Of a stretch of DNA of 27,791 nucleotides, positions 1 through 7,500 are shown piece by piece. The notes below the pieces were generated by a model. It was not told the origin of the DNA, made no database searches, and worked only from the letters and a program-made list of their open reading frames with translations. Both the position numbers and the translations under genes were made by a program. Positions within the stretch are counted from its first letter, which is position 1. Each line of letters opens with the position of its first letter. Source of the DNA: a virus; IMG/VR virus record IMGVR_UViG_3300025085_000140, positions 1 to 27,791 of that record; one strand, written 5' to 3'.

Positions 1-1
1 G

Positions 2-1918
2 TGTGATGTCCCTCAGACATTTGTTAACATTACTGAGGATGCTCGCATTGAGAAATTGATGAAGCGTAAGTATGCTGGTCTATCCAAAACATTTTACCGT
101 GGATATAGTGATCTAAACGATAGTGACTTCTTTGATATTGAAGATGCAGATTTAGATAAGTTTTCTCTTGCAGATAGAATTAATTTACATTTTAAACTTG
201 GCACCCATATCAATATAAAATTCTCTGAAGAAGAGATGGTAGTTGTTAATGCAACAACAAACGCTGAGACTTTTGATGATGCCTTGATGGCTGCTAAGAT
301 TCTTAATACTCTTGTGAATGACGAAAGTGTTACTAATATTCCTGAAGACAATCAACAATCTGGAATTACTCAAGAGTCTGAGCAGCAATCAACAGAACCA
401 GCACCTCCTACTTCTCAGGAAGGGGAATCTGAAGACAGCACCGAGCAAGATAGTGAGCAAGACACTGATAATGTTGCTGAAAAGGGAGAAGATGAAGATT
501 CTGATGGTGCAGAAACTGCTACTGATGAAACGGAATCTAAAACAGCGGACTCTCTAAAAGAGAAGTTGAAAAGTCTTGCCAAGATGACTGAGGAAGAATT
601 CAATTATGTAACAATACCTGAAATTAATATCAAGCATAGTGTTGTGTCTGCCAAAGAAATCCATGAGTATATTCAGAACTGTTGGTCAGAATGGGCTCAA
701 GAGGCAATGGAAGAAAATGTTCATTCTTGGTATAAACATCATGCAGAATCCAGAATGCAAGTTCAAGATATTGATTTTAATAAATTTAAGAGAGAATCTG
801 CAAAGGAAGTTAACTATCTTGTAAAGGAATTTGAGTGTAAAAAATCTGCATCATCTTATGCTCGTGCAACTACTAGTCGTACTGGTGTACTTGATTGCAC
901 TAAACTGCATTCATATAAGTATAATGATGATCTTTTCAAAAAAGTAACTGTAATTCCTGATGGAAAAAATCATGGACTTATCTTTGTCTTAGATTGGTCT
1001 GGATCTATGGCAGATGTGCTTCTCTCTACTATTAAACAGTTGTACAGCTTGATTTGGTTCTGCCGTAAAGTTGGTATTCCATACGATGTATATGCTTTTA
1101 CTCAAGAGTGGAACTATAAGGCTGGTAGATTTTCTTCTCTTGAAAAGAAAGAAGGAACTATTTGGATAAATGATGAGTTCTCAATGCTCAACATTTTGAC
1201 TAGTAAGGTAAATAACTCTACTGCAGATATTCAGATGAGAAACATTTGGAAGATTGCATCTTCGTTTACCGATCACTCTGGTGTTACTCCTCCTCGTATG
1301 TACCTCTCTGGCACACCATTAAACGAAGCTATTATCACCCTTCATGAGATTATCCCTGACTTCAAGAAAAGATACGGTGTTGAAAAATTAAATTGTGTTA
1401 TTCTTACTGATGGAGAAGCTCCAATCCCTTCCCGTACAGTAGTATTGCGCCGTAACTGGGAGCATGAAGAATCTATTCGTCATCGTAGGATTAGCGATAA
1501 CACCTTTCTCCGTAATTTGAAGACCGGAACTGTTAGGCGTCTATCATATATTTACAATACATTCACAAAATGTATGTTGGATGATCTTAAAGAAACCTAT
1601 CCTGATATTAACATTCTTGGATTTCGTATTATCGCATCTGGAACTGGGTCCTCTAACATGATTAATCAGTATACTAATAGTTATGATGAAGCAGCAGATG
1701 CAAGAGTATCTTGGAGGAAGACTAAATCATTCTCATTAAAAAATTGTGGATATGATTCTTACTTTGTTCTTGGTGGATCAATACTTTCTAATGAAACATT
1801 GTTTGAAGTAAAAGAAGATGCATCAAAATCTCAAATTAAAAATGCTTTCAGGAAGTCGTTATCTAGTAAGAAAATGAACAAGAGGGTCTTGAATGAATTT
1901 ATTTCTATGGTGGCATGA
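2..1918 (+). CDS. cobT: CobT-like VWA-domain protein, 5' end outside window
   Basis: The frame is open from base 2 to the TGA at 1916-1918, giving 638 visible residues. An internal TTG/ATG near 56-61 could be mistaken for a start, but the upstream codons read like family sequence (visible residues 13-18 are EDARIE), so the gene is cut by the window edge. A long acidic Glu/Asp/Ser/Thr-rich linker covers roughly residues 115-195. A C-terminal VWA domain follows, with a MIDAS-type DWSGS at 331-335, GTPL at 437-440 and LTDGE at 468-472. In aerobic cobaltochelatase, CobT partners the AAA ATPase CobS, and a CobS homologue lies just downstream. Cyanophages often carry these genes. Whether the pair inserts cobalt or serves another MoxR/VWA-type remodelling role cannot be told from sequence, and no CobN-like subunit is present here. 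Confidence 0.8.
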   Translation, partial: CDVPQTFVNITEDARIEKLMKRKYAGLSKTFYRGYSDLNDSDFFDIEDADLDKFSLADRINLHFKLGTHINIKFSEEEMVVVNATTNAETFDDALMAAKILNTLVNDESVTNIPEDNQQSGITQESEQQSTEPAPPTSQEGESEDSTEQDSEQDTDNVAEKGEDEDSDGAETATDETESKTADSLKEKLKSLAKMTEEEFNYVTIPEINIKHSVVSAKEIHEYIQNCWSEWAQEAMEENVHSWYKHHAESRMQVQDIDFNKFKRESAKEVNYLVKEFECKKSASSYARATTSRTGVLDCTKLHSYKYNDDLFKKVTVIPDGKNHGLIFVLDWSGSMADVLLSTIKQLYSLIWFCRKVGIPYDVYAFTQEWNYKAGRFSSLEKKEGTIWINDEFSMLNILTSKVNNSTADIQMRNIWKIASSFTDHSGVTPPRMYLSGTPLNEAIITLHEIIPDFKKRYGVEKLNCVILTDGEAPIPSRTVVLRRNWEHEESIRHRRISDNTFLRNLKTGTVRRLSYIYNTFTKCMLDDLKETYPDINILGFRIIASGTGSSNMINQYTNSYDEAADARVSWRKTKSFSLKNCGYDSYFVLGGSILSNETLFEVKEDASKSQIKNAFRKSLSSKKMNKRVLNEFISMVA

Positions 1919-2052
1919 ACTGGAAAGAAATCGCACTTCAAAGTGAAACTGACCCTAAGGTCCGTAAGGTTCTTTTAGAGGGTCCTAAGAAACTAACAGA
2001 TGCATGGATGCTAGCTGCAATGAAATTTAAGTATGGTCGGTTTGAAAAGTGA
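1915..2052 (+). CDS. Small hypothetical protein (45 aa)
   Basis: The ATG at 1915 overlaps the stop of the CobT-like gene in an ATGA junction, and the frame runs to TGA at 2050-2052. The protein is basic and helical-looking, starting MNWKEIALQSE and ending MKFKYGRFEK, with no signal peptide or membrane segment. The 4-base overlap suggests translational coupling to the gene before it. I do not recognise a family. Support comes from the junction, the lack of any competing frame and the natural amino-acid composition. Its position before a likely promoter makes it the last gene of the upstream transcription unit. Confidence 0.65.
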   Translation: MNWKEIALQSETDPKVRKVLLEGPKKLTDAWMLAAMKFKYGRFEK

Positions 2053-2062
2053 ACACTCTACC

Positions 2063-2090
2063 CTGACTCTGCCTCACTCTGCTCTATAAT
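2063..2090 (+). promoter_or_regulatory. Probable sigma70-type promoter for cobS
   Basis: A perfect TATAAT at 2085-2090 follows CTGACT (2063-2068, 4 of 6 matches to TTGACA) with a 16-base spacer. It sits in the 60-base gap between the 45-aa ORF and the cobS start at 2113. This resembles a host-type early promoter rather than the phage late box. Transcription would start near 2097, giving a leader of about 16 bases. Confidence 0.55.
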
Positions 2091-2112
2091 AGGTACATAC
2101 CAAACAAACGAC

Positions 2113-3180
2113 ATGGCTCTCTCAACAGAATTTATCCGCTCTTCACTACAGTCCTTATATGGGGAGTCTATTCTTTCAGCAGATATTCGTGCATGGTGTC
2201 AGATGAATGGCGCAAATTATCAAACCGTTGCTAACAAACTTGGTGAATACAAGACTGCTCGTGGGAAATGGGAACTAACATTGCAAGAAAAACTAGAAGA
2301 GACATATGTTTCTCCTTCTGCTGTACCAGCAGTCAATAATAATTTGATTCCATCTAGAGATTCTAACTATATTCCCTTTGGTAACTTCTCTGATATTAAA
2401 AAGATTATTAAGTCTAGTATTTTTTATCCTTGCTTCATTACCGGGTTGTCAGGTAATGGTAAAACCGTATCTGTTGAGCAAGCATGTGCTCAAGTTGGTC
2501 GTGAATTGATTCGTGTAAACATTACTATTGAAACTGATGAAGACGATCTTATTGGTGGCTTCCGTCTTGTTGATGGGTCAACTGTTTGGCATAACGGACC
2601 TGTCGTGGAAGCACTTGAAAGGGGAGCAATCCTGTTACTCGATGAAGTTGACCTTGCTAGCAATAAAATCCTCTGTCTCCAATCCATCCTTGAAGGCAAG
2701 GGTGTGTTCTTGAAGAAGATTGGTAAGTATGTAACACCCACAGACGGATTCAATGTCATTGCCACTGCTAATACTAAGGGTAAGGGTTCTGAAGATGGTC
2801 GGTTTATTGGAACCAATGTTCTCAATGAAGCTTTCCTTGAGAGGTTCCCTGTAACCTTTGAGCAGGCATATCCAACTCCTAAACTTGAGCAAAAAATTCT
2901 TGAGTCATACTGTAATGAGATTGAGTTCTGTAAGCGTCTTGTAGACTGGGCAGATATTATTCGTAAGACTTTTTATGATGGTGGAGTTGATGAGATTATT
3001 TCTACCCGCCGTCTTGTTCACATTGCTCGTGCTTACTCTATCTGGAATGATAAGCAGAAAGCCATTGAGGTTTGTTTGAATCGTTTCGATGATGAGACTA
3101 AGATTGCATTCCTTGATCTCTATGATAAAGTTGATGCTGATGTAGATTTTACTATTAACAACTCCGATGACAATTCTTAA
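2113..3180 (+). CDS. cobS: CobS-like AAA+ (MoxR-class) ATPase
   Basis: A 355-aa AAA+ protein. Walker A is GLSGNGKT at 111-118, Walker B is LLLDEVD around 174-180, the sensor-1 stretch ATAN is at 217-220, and an arginine-finger-like FLERF is at 241-245. The first 80 residues form a small helical N-terminal region, as in CobS. In cobaltochelatase, CobS hydrolyses ATP to drive cobalt insertion with CobT and CobN. Phage CobS is a well-known auxiliary metabolic gene of T4-like cyanophages. It has its own promoter-like sequence upstream. No strong Shine-Dalgarno precedes the ATG. Its end overlaps the next gene by 14 bases. The AAA+ call is very secure; the metal-chelation role is inferred from family and the neighbouring VWA gene. 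Confidence 0.88.
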   Translation: MALSTEFIRSSLQSLYGESILSADIRAWCQMNGANYQTVANKLGEYKTARGKWELTLQEKLEETYVSPSAVPAVNNNLIPSRDSNYIPFGNFSDIKKIIKSSIFYPCFITGLSGNGKTVSVEQACAQVGRELIRVNITIETDEDDLIGGFRLVDGSTVWHNGPVVEALERGAILLLDEVDLASNKILCLQSILEGKGVFLKKIGKYVTPTDGFNVIATANTKGKGSEDGRFIGTNVLNEAFLERFPVTFEQAYPTPKLEQKILESYCNEIEFCKRLVDWADIIRKTFYDGGVDEIISTRRLVHIARAYSIWNDKQKAIEVCLNRFDDETKIAFLDLYDKVDADVDFTINNSDDNS

Positions 3181-3757
3181 TTTTTTTGGTCCTCCGATAT
3201 ATCACACTGCTATATTGGAGGAACATCTTTCAATGCTCAAGGATATTGCTAGTAAATCTGTAGATAGTGAATCTGTCGGTTATGGTCTTGCTGGCAATAT
3301 TCAAATTCAAAATGAGGCAGTTGTAGACGACAAACCTGCGTTCAACAGTTTTGTTGAACACCACATCATACAATTCTGTACCCAGGTTAAAAAGGGCAGT
3401 GGAGAGTTCAGTTATCATCTAGGTCCTGGTCCTTGGATTAATTATATGAAACAGCATGAGTTTAATCCTCTGCATGTTCATGACGGTACTCTGAGTGTGG
3501 TGGCATTTATTGATGTTCCTGAGGAGATTGATAAAGAGCGGGAACAGTGGGTTGATAAAACTAATACATTTTCTGCTGGTATGCTGGAGTTTATCCATGC
3601 CAAATCATTCTTTAGCCCTGGATATGCTAAGGTAACACCGAAAACAGGAGATCTATACATGTTTCCTGGTGATCTTGCTCATTGCGTCTATCCATTCAAA
3701 AGTGATGTGACTAGAATCTCGATGAGTTTTAATATATTTGACTTGCAATTCAACTGA
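3167..3757 (+). CDS. 2OG-Fe(II) oxygenase-like protein
   Basis: A 196-aa protein with the features of the phage 2OG-Fe(II) oxygenase family (double-stranded beta-helix, TIGR02466-like). PLHVHDGTLSVVAFIDVP (101-118) carries the candidate iron ligands His103 and His105/Asp106. GDLYMFPGDLAHCVYPF (161-177) supplies the distal His172. RISMSFN (183-189) supplies the Arg183 that would hold 2-oxoglutarate. These enzymes use O2 and 2-oxoglutarate to hydroxylate a substrate; the substrate is unknown. The start overlaps cobS by 14 bases, and the first residues (MTILNFFGPPIY) fit the family's usual beginning. It is one of three oxygenase-like proteins in this window. Confidence 0.75.
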   Translation: MTILNFFGPPIYHTAILEEHLSMLKDIASKSVDSESVGYGLAGNIQIQNEAVVDDKPAFNSFVEHHIIQFCTQVKKGSGEFSYHLGPGPWINYMKQHEFNPLHVHDGTLSVVAFIDVPEEIDKEREQWVDKTNTFSAGMLEFIHAKSFFSPGYAKVTPKTGDLYMFPGDLAHCVYPFKSDVTRISMSFNIFDLQFN

Positions 3758-3769
3758 GGAAGTGCTACA

Positions 3770-4255
3770 ATGAATTCATGGTCTCTTTTATATGACGAAA
3801 TGTACGGTCCTGAAGACGAACTTGAATGGGTAAAGCAAAATGGTGGGTTTGAATACACTCCAGAAAAAACGGAACAGAAGTCAAATGATTATGAATTGAC
3901 TGCGGATGGATTTGTTTGGCCTAGGCAAAACGATGAGGTTGAAAAACCCAAACCGTATAAGAATGTTTATAAGTATAACGAAGACAAAATTCTTGAAGAG
4001 GTAAAAGAATATATTTCCGGCACATATCGTGCTCATTACAATGCTTCCAACGGCATTCAGACACTTGATCTGATTGAATCCTGTGGAGACGGTGCTGCGT
4101 TTTGTCGTGGCAACATTCTTAAGTATGCATCCCGTTACAACAAGAAGGGATCTGCTAGAATGGACATCAAGAAGATCATCCATTATGCTGTTCTTCTCTA
4201 TCACTTTTATGGCTTAGACCAGGAGACTATCGAGCGTGGATATGAAACTTTCTAA
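3770..4255 (+). CDS. DUF3310-domain phage protein
   Basis: A 161-aa protein. The C-terminal half (about 85-155) matches the DUF3310 pattern as I remember it: an IQTLDLIESC element, then FCRGNILKYASRYNKKG, then a helical tail. The N-terminal half is acidic and variable. DUF3310 proteins are common in phages and sometimes labelled nucleotide kinase or pyrophosphohydrolase-like, without firm function that I know of. A good Shine-Dalgarno (GAGGAAG, 3756-3762) stands 7 bases before the ATG, which decides the start. It is the first gene of the clamp/clamp-loader run and overlaps the gp45 start region. Confidence 0.72.
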   Translation: MNSWSLLYDEMYGPEDELEWVKQNGGFEYTPEKTEQKSNDYELTADGFVWPRQNDEVEKPKPYKNVYKYNEDKILEEVKEYISGTYRAHYNASNGIQTLDLIESCGDGAAFCRGNILKYASRYNKKGSARMDIKKIIHYAVLLYHFYGLDQETIERGYETF

Positions 4256-4919
4256 AGAAACTATTAATTTATTGGAAAACTTTTCTTCTATCAACCAGTC
4301 AATTCTGGTAAAGAAAGGTTCCAAACTTCGTACCATTTCGGTAATGAAGAATATCCTTGCTGAGGCAGAGGTTGGTGAGGACTTTGAGAAAGACTTTGGC
4401 ATCTATGATCTTCCTCAATTCTTGAATGGTGTGGACCTCATGAGGGATCCAGACATTGATCTGAAGCATGATGCCTACATGATCCTCCGTGAAGGTAAGA
4501 GTACAAAAGTTAAGTTTGCTTTTGCTGATCCTGATGTTATTATCGCTCCTCCAGAAAAAGAAATCAAACTTCCTAGTATTGATGTTCAATTTCAATTGGA
4601 GTCATCACAACTATCAAACATACTGAAAGCCGCATCAGTGTATCAGTTGCCCGATCTTGCTGCTGTTGGTGACGGTGCAAATATCACGCTCACTGTTCGT
4701 GATAAGAAGAATAGTAACTCCAATGAGTATGCTTTGATTGTTGGTAAGACTGATAAGACATTTGATTTCAACTTTAAAATTGAGAACCTGAAACTGATTG
4801 ACGGATCTTATGATGTTGTAATCTCTAAGAAACTTCTTTCTAAATTTACCAACTCTAGTGGTGATTATAATCTTGATTACTACATCGCACTCGAGCCAGA
4901 TTCAACTTATGAAGGTTGA
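4242..4919 (+). CDS. 45: Sliding clamp, DNA polymerase accessory protein gp45
   Basis: A 225-aa protein, close to the 228 aa of T4 gp45. It forms the trimeric ring that tethers gp43 polymerase to DNA; in T4 it also activates late transcription. The N-terminus MKLSKETINLLENFSSINQS is the form I know from cyanophage gp45. An in-frame GTG six bases earlier (4236) is possible, but the ATG at 4242 fits the family better. The gene overlaps the end of the DUF3310 gene by 14 bases. Its position just before gp44 is the T4 arrangement apart from three small genes in between. The C-terminal part (FNFKIENLKLIDGSYDVVIS) has the alternating beta-strand pattern of clamp domains. Confidence 0.88.
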   Translation: MKLSKETINLLENFSSINQSILVKKGSKLRTISVMKNILAEAEVGEDFEKDFGIYDLPQFLNGVDLMRDPDIDLKHDAYMILREGKSTKVKFAFADPDVIIAPPEKEIKLPSIDVQFQLESSQLSNILKAASVYQLPDLAAVGDGANITLTVRDKKNSNSNEYALIVGKTDKTFDFNFKIENLKLIDGSYDVVISKKLLSKFTNSSGDYNLDYYIALEPDSTYEG

Positions 4920-4922
4920 TAA

Positions 4923-5066
4923 ATGAAGTGCAAAGTGCAACTATACAAAGCAGGCACAGTCTTTGAAGAAGTTGTGATTGCTACAGATTATCAAGATGCT
5001 AGGAAAATTGCATTGGCAAGAAACCCTTCAGCAACTATTATGGGTGTAACGGCAGTATTTGAATGA
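4923..5066 (+). CDS. Small conserved-looking cyanophage protein (47 aa)
   Basis: The ATG at 4923 follows the gp45 stop by three bases and the frame ends with TGA at 5064-5066. The protein reads MKCKVQLYKAGTVFEEVVIA followed by TDYQDARKIALARNPSATIM and a short tail, a small alpha/beta pattern (strand, strand, helix, strand). It overlaps the next gene in an ATGA junction. I do not know its function. The packing between two coupled genes and the protein-like composition support it as real. Confidence 0.7.
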   Translation: MKCKVQLYKAGTVFEEVVIATDYQDARKIALARNPSATIMGVTAVFE

Positions 5067-5575
5067 ATATCTTTGTCACTGATGAGTCTCCATGGAAATC
5101 TGCTGCTGTCCTACCAGACAAGCACATCGTCAAGATGCCCCTGGAGACCTGCCAGATGCTCTCTATAGTCGCCTCAGACAAGTGGGGACATGGTTATGGT
5201 ACATTGCCTAAGAAAGACGGTAACCCCTATGCTACGGACAAGGGAGCGTTCCGTAATCACCCTTGCACTATCTGGGCAAACGAGACTGTAGCAAACACTA
5301 GATGGTTGCTCGCTCATGGTATAGCATTATGTGACGAGTATTATAATCGGTATGGAAAAAATCATACCTGCTACAAGACTCTTCTCGCTGCTGATGCAAT
5401 TATCCCAACAGTGAGTTATGATGACCATACTCCTTTCGTTCGTGCAATGCCTGAGGAGTATAAATTTGATGACAGTATCGATACTATAACTGCTTATAAG
5501 ATGTATATTGCTTCTAAGCCTTGGGTATGTGATAATTACCTTCGTATTCCAGATCGTAAACCTGAGTGGGTGTGA
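5063..5575 (+). CDS. Conserved phage protein of unknown function
   Basis: A 170-aa protein beginning MNIFVTDESPWKSAAVLPDK and continuing with HIVKMPLETCQMLSI. This opening (MNIFV.D...DKH.VKM..E..QML) recurs in many tailed-phage genomes in my memory, mostly labelled hypothetical. The body contains conserved-looking NHPCTIWANETVANTRWLLAHG and a C-terminal VRAMPEEYK...W region rich in Trp, His and Tyr, as in soluble enzymes. There is no membrane segment. It starts within the end of the preceding small gene (ATGA) and its TGA overlaps the next ATG. No function can be assigned from sequence alone. Confidence 0.75.
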   Translation: MNIFVTDESPWKSAAVLPDKHIVKMPLETCQMLSIVASDKWGHGYGTLPKKDGNPYATDKGAFRNHPCTIWANETVANTRWLLAHGIALCDEYYNRYGKNHTCYKTLLAADAIIPTVSYDDHTPFVRAMPEEYKFDDSIDTITAYKMYIASKPWVCDNYLRIPDRKPEWV

Positions 5576-5739
5576 TGAAAGCAATTAGAGTTGATGTGAA
5601 AACCCAAGTCAATGTCCTCATCGACGATGATGATGATTACTGGGCAATCAAACACAACGCAATGCAACAAGTGCATGATGACATTCACTGGCACTTAAAG
5701 GACAAATTTATTATTGATTATGATGGCATCTATGCGTAA
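5575..5739 (+). CDS. Small hypothetical protein (54 aa)
   Basis: The ATG at 5575 shares its A with the stop of the previous gene (TGATG), and the frame ends with TAA at 5737-5739. The protein begins MKAIRVDVKTQVNVLIDDDD, then a His-rich amphipathic stretch (HNAMQQVHDDIHWHLKDK) and a short strand. Its 3' end overlaps the gp44 start region by up to about 20 bases. I do not recognise the family. Coupled spacing and position inside the replication operon support it. Confidence 0.65.
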   Translation: MKAIRVDVKTQVNVLIDDDDDYWAIKHNAMQQVHDDIHWHLKDKFIIDYDGIYA

Positions 5740-6676
5740 TGAGTTCCTTTGGGTCGAAAAGTATCGTCCCAAAACTATTGATGAATGTATTCTTCCAGAG
5801 TCTACTAAGAATACATTTAAAGAATTTTTGAAGCAGGGTGAGATCCCTAACATGCTCCTTGCTGGTCCTGCAGGTTGTGGTAAAACTACCATTGCTCGTG
5901 CCATGTGTGAGCAACTTAACTGCGACTATATAATTATAAATGGATCAGATGAAGGAAGATTTCTTGACACGGTGCGGAATCAAGCAAAGAACTTTGCTTC
6001 GACCGTTTCGCTTTCATCAGATGCTAACCACAAAGTCATCATCATTGACGAAGCTGACAACACAACCCATGATGTACAGCTCCTCCTTAGGGCAAACATT
6101 GAGGCATTTTATAACAATTGCAGATTCATCTTCACCTGCAACTACAAAAACAAACTCATCGAACCACTCCACTCCAGATGTGCAGTCATTGAGTTTGGAA
6201 TCACCGGAAGTAAAAAACCAGCAATCGCAGCAGAGTTCTTCAAGCGTCTCCAAGAAATCTTGGGTGCAGAGGGTGTTGAATATGATAACAAGGTCCTTCT
6301 AGAACTTATCAATAAACACTTCCCTGATTGGCGTCGTGTATTAAATGAGTGCCAAAGATATTCTGTTGGTGGTAAAATAGATTCAGCTATTCTTGCTGAA
6401 TTCGGAGATATAAAAGTAAATGATCTTATTCAAAAACTCAAGAACAAAGATTTTCAGGCGGTTAGGAAGTGGGTCGTTTCTAATTTGGACAACGATTCTA
6501 GTGTACTTCTTCGTCGTGTGTACGACTCTCTTGTTTCATCCCTGGACGGTCCTAGCATTGCTGCTGCTGTGCTCATTATTGCTAAGTATCAATATCAAAT
6601 TGCGTTCGTAGCAGATCAAGAGATCAATCTTCTAGCGGCATTGACAGAAATTATGGTTGAGTGTAAATTCAAATGA
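5720..6676 (+). CDS. 44: Clamp loader large subunit gp44
   Basis: An AAA+ ATPase that with gp62 loads the gp45 clamp onto primed DNA. Numbered from the ATG at 5720 (318 aa, near T4's 319), Walker A GPAGCGKT is at 49-56, Walker B VIIIDEAD at 106-113 and the SRC arginine-finger motif at 152-154. The N-terminal WVEKYRPKTIDECILP matches T4 gp44 closely. The start is uncertain: TTG 5714, ATG 5720, 5723 and 5732 are all in frame. The 5732 start would begin MRNEFLWVEKYRP. An AAAGGA at 5697-5702 does not decide between them. The AU-rich initiation region could be a RegA target, as in T4, but this is only a guess. Confidence 0.92.
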   Translation: MMASMRNEFLWVEKYRPKTIDECILPESTKNTFKEFLKQGEIPNMLLAGPAGCGKTTIARAMCEQLNCDYIIINGSDEGRFLDTVRNQAKNFASTVSLSSDANHKVIIIDEADNTTHDVQLLLRANIEAFYNNCRFIFTCNYKNKLIEPLHSRCAVIEFGITGSKKPAIAAEFFKRLQEILGAEGVEYDNKVLLELINKHFPDWRRVLNECQRYSVGGKIDSAILAEFGDIKVNDLIQKLKNKDFQAVRKWVVSNLDNDSSVLLRRVYDSLVSSLDGPSIAAAVLIIAKYQYQIAFVADQEINLLAALTEIMVECKFK

Positions 6677-7500
6677 AAGCTTATAAAACCCCTCTTCGTT
6701 ATCCTGGTGGTAAGTCTAGAGCAGTGCAAAAGTTATTTGCGTATTTGCCTAACAGGAAATACGATGAACTTCGTGAACCTTTTCTAGGAGGTGGTTCATT
6801 TGCTATAGAGTGGTCTAAAAGATATCCAGACTCTAGAGTATGGGTAAGTGATTTATATGAACCCTTAGTTAACTTTTGGGAACAGATCCAGAGTAATGGT
6901 ATCGTGTTACGAGATGAGTTAGTAAAACTCAAGAATCTTCATCCTAATCCAGATAGGGCAAAGGATTTGTTTTTGTTCTCAAAGGAGAAAGTTAATGATC
7001 TTGAGAGGAGTAACTTAATTCGTGCTGTTGCTTTTTATGTTGTCAACAAATGTTCTTTCTCTGGTCTTACTGAATCTAGTTCTTTTTCAAAACAAGCATC
7101 CGAAAGTAACTTCTCAATGCGAGGCATTGATAGAATTCCTGGATATTCATCGATCATTAAGAATTGGAAGATCACAAACCTTTCCTACGATGAACTCCTT
7201 ACTGATGATCCAGAAGTTTTTACATATCTAGATCCTCCATATGATATCAAAGATAATCTTTATGGGAATAAGGGTGATATGCATAAGAGGTTTGGTCACG
7301 ATAAGTTTGCTATTGATTGTGATCAGTGTAAAGGGCATCAATTAATATCTTATAATTCATCTCAACTTGTAAAGGATAGGTTTAAAAACTGGAAAGCATC
7401 TGAGTTCGACCTTACATACACTATGAGATCTGTTGGTCAATATATGCAGGAGCAGCAAGATCGTAAAGAATTAGTTCTTATGAATTATGAGGTAGAGTAA
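6673..7500 (+). CDS. dam: Dam-type N6-adenine DNA methyltransferase
   Basis: A 275-aa class D12 adenine methylase. RYPGGK (9-14) and EPFLGGGSF (35-43) form the S-adenosylmethionine-binding motifs and DPPY (187-190) is the catalytic motif IV. Length matches Dam and T4 Dam (about 260-280 aa). It methylates adenine in a short target, GATC in the best-known members; the target here cannot be read off. It would protect phage DNA from restriction or mark it. The start overlaps the gp44 stop (ATGA) and its stop overlaps the next ATG (TAATG), so it is embedded in the clamp-loader operon between gp44 and gp62, where T4 has no gene. Confidence 0.9.
   Translation: MKAYKTPLRYPGGKSRAVQKLFAYLPNRKYDELREPFLGGGSFAIEWSKRYPDSRVWVSDLYEPLVNFWEQIQSNGIVLRDELVKLKNLHPNPDRAKDLFLFSKEKVNDLERSNLIRAVAFYVVNKCSFSGLTESSSFSKQASESNFSMRGIDRIPGYSSIIKNWKITNLSYDELLTDDPEVFTYLDPPYDIKDNLYGNKGDMHKRFGHDKFAIDCDQCKGHQLISYNSSQLVKDRFKNWKASEFDLTYTMRSVGQYMQEQQDRKELVLMNYEVE

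Noticed and set aside
56-61. TTG/ATG near base 56 as the start of the CobT-like gene
   Set aside because: The frame is open to the left edge and the upstream codons look like family sequence, so the gene is 5'-partial.
2490-2825. Antisense ORF inside cobS
   Set aside because: It mirrors the coding frame of a secure AAA+ gene, has no ribosome site and no recognisable protein pattern; other antisense ORFs were dropped for the same reason.
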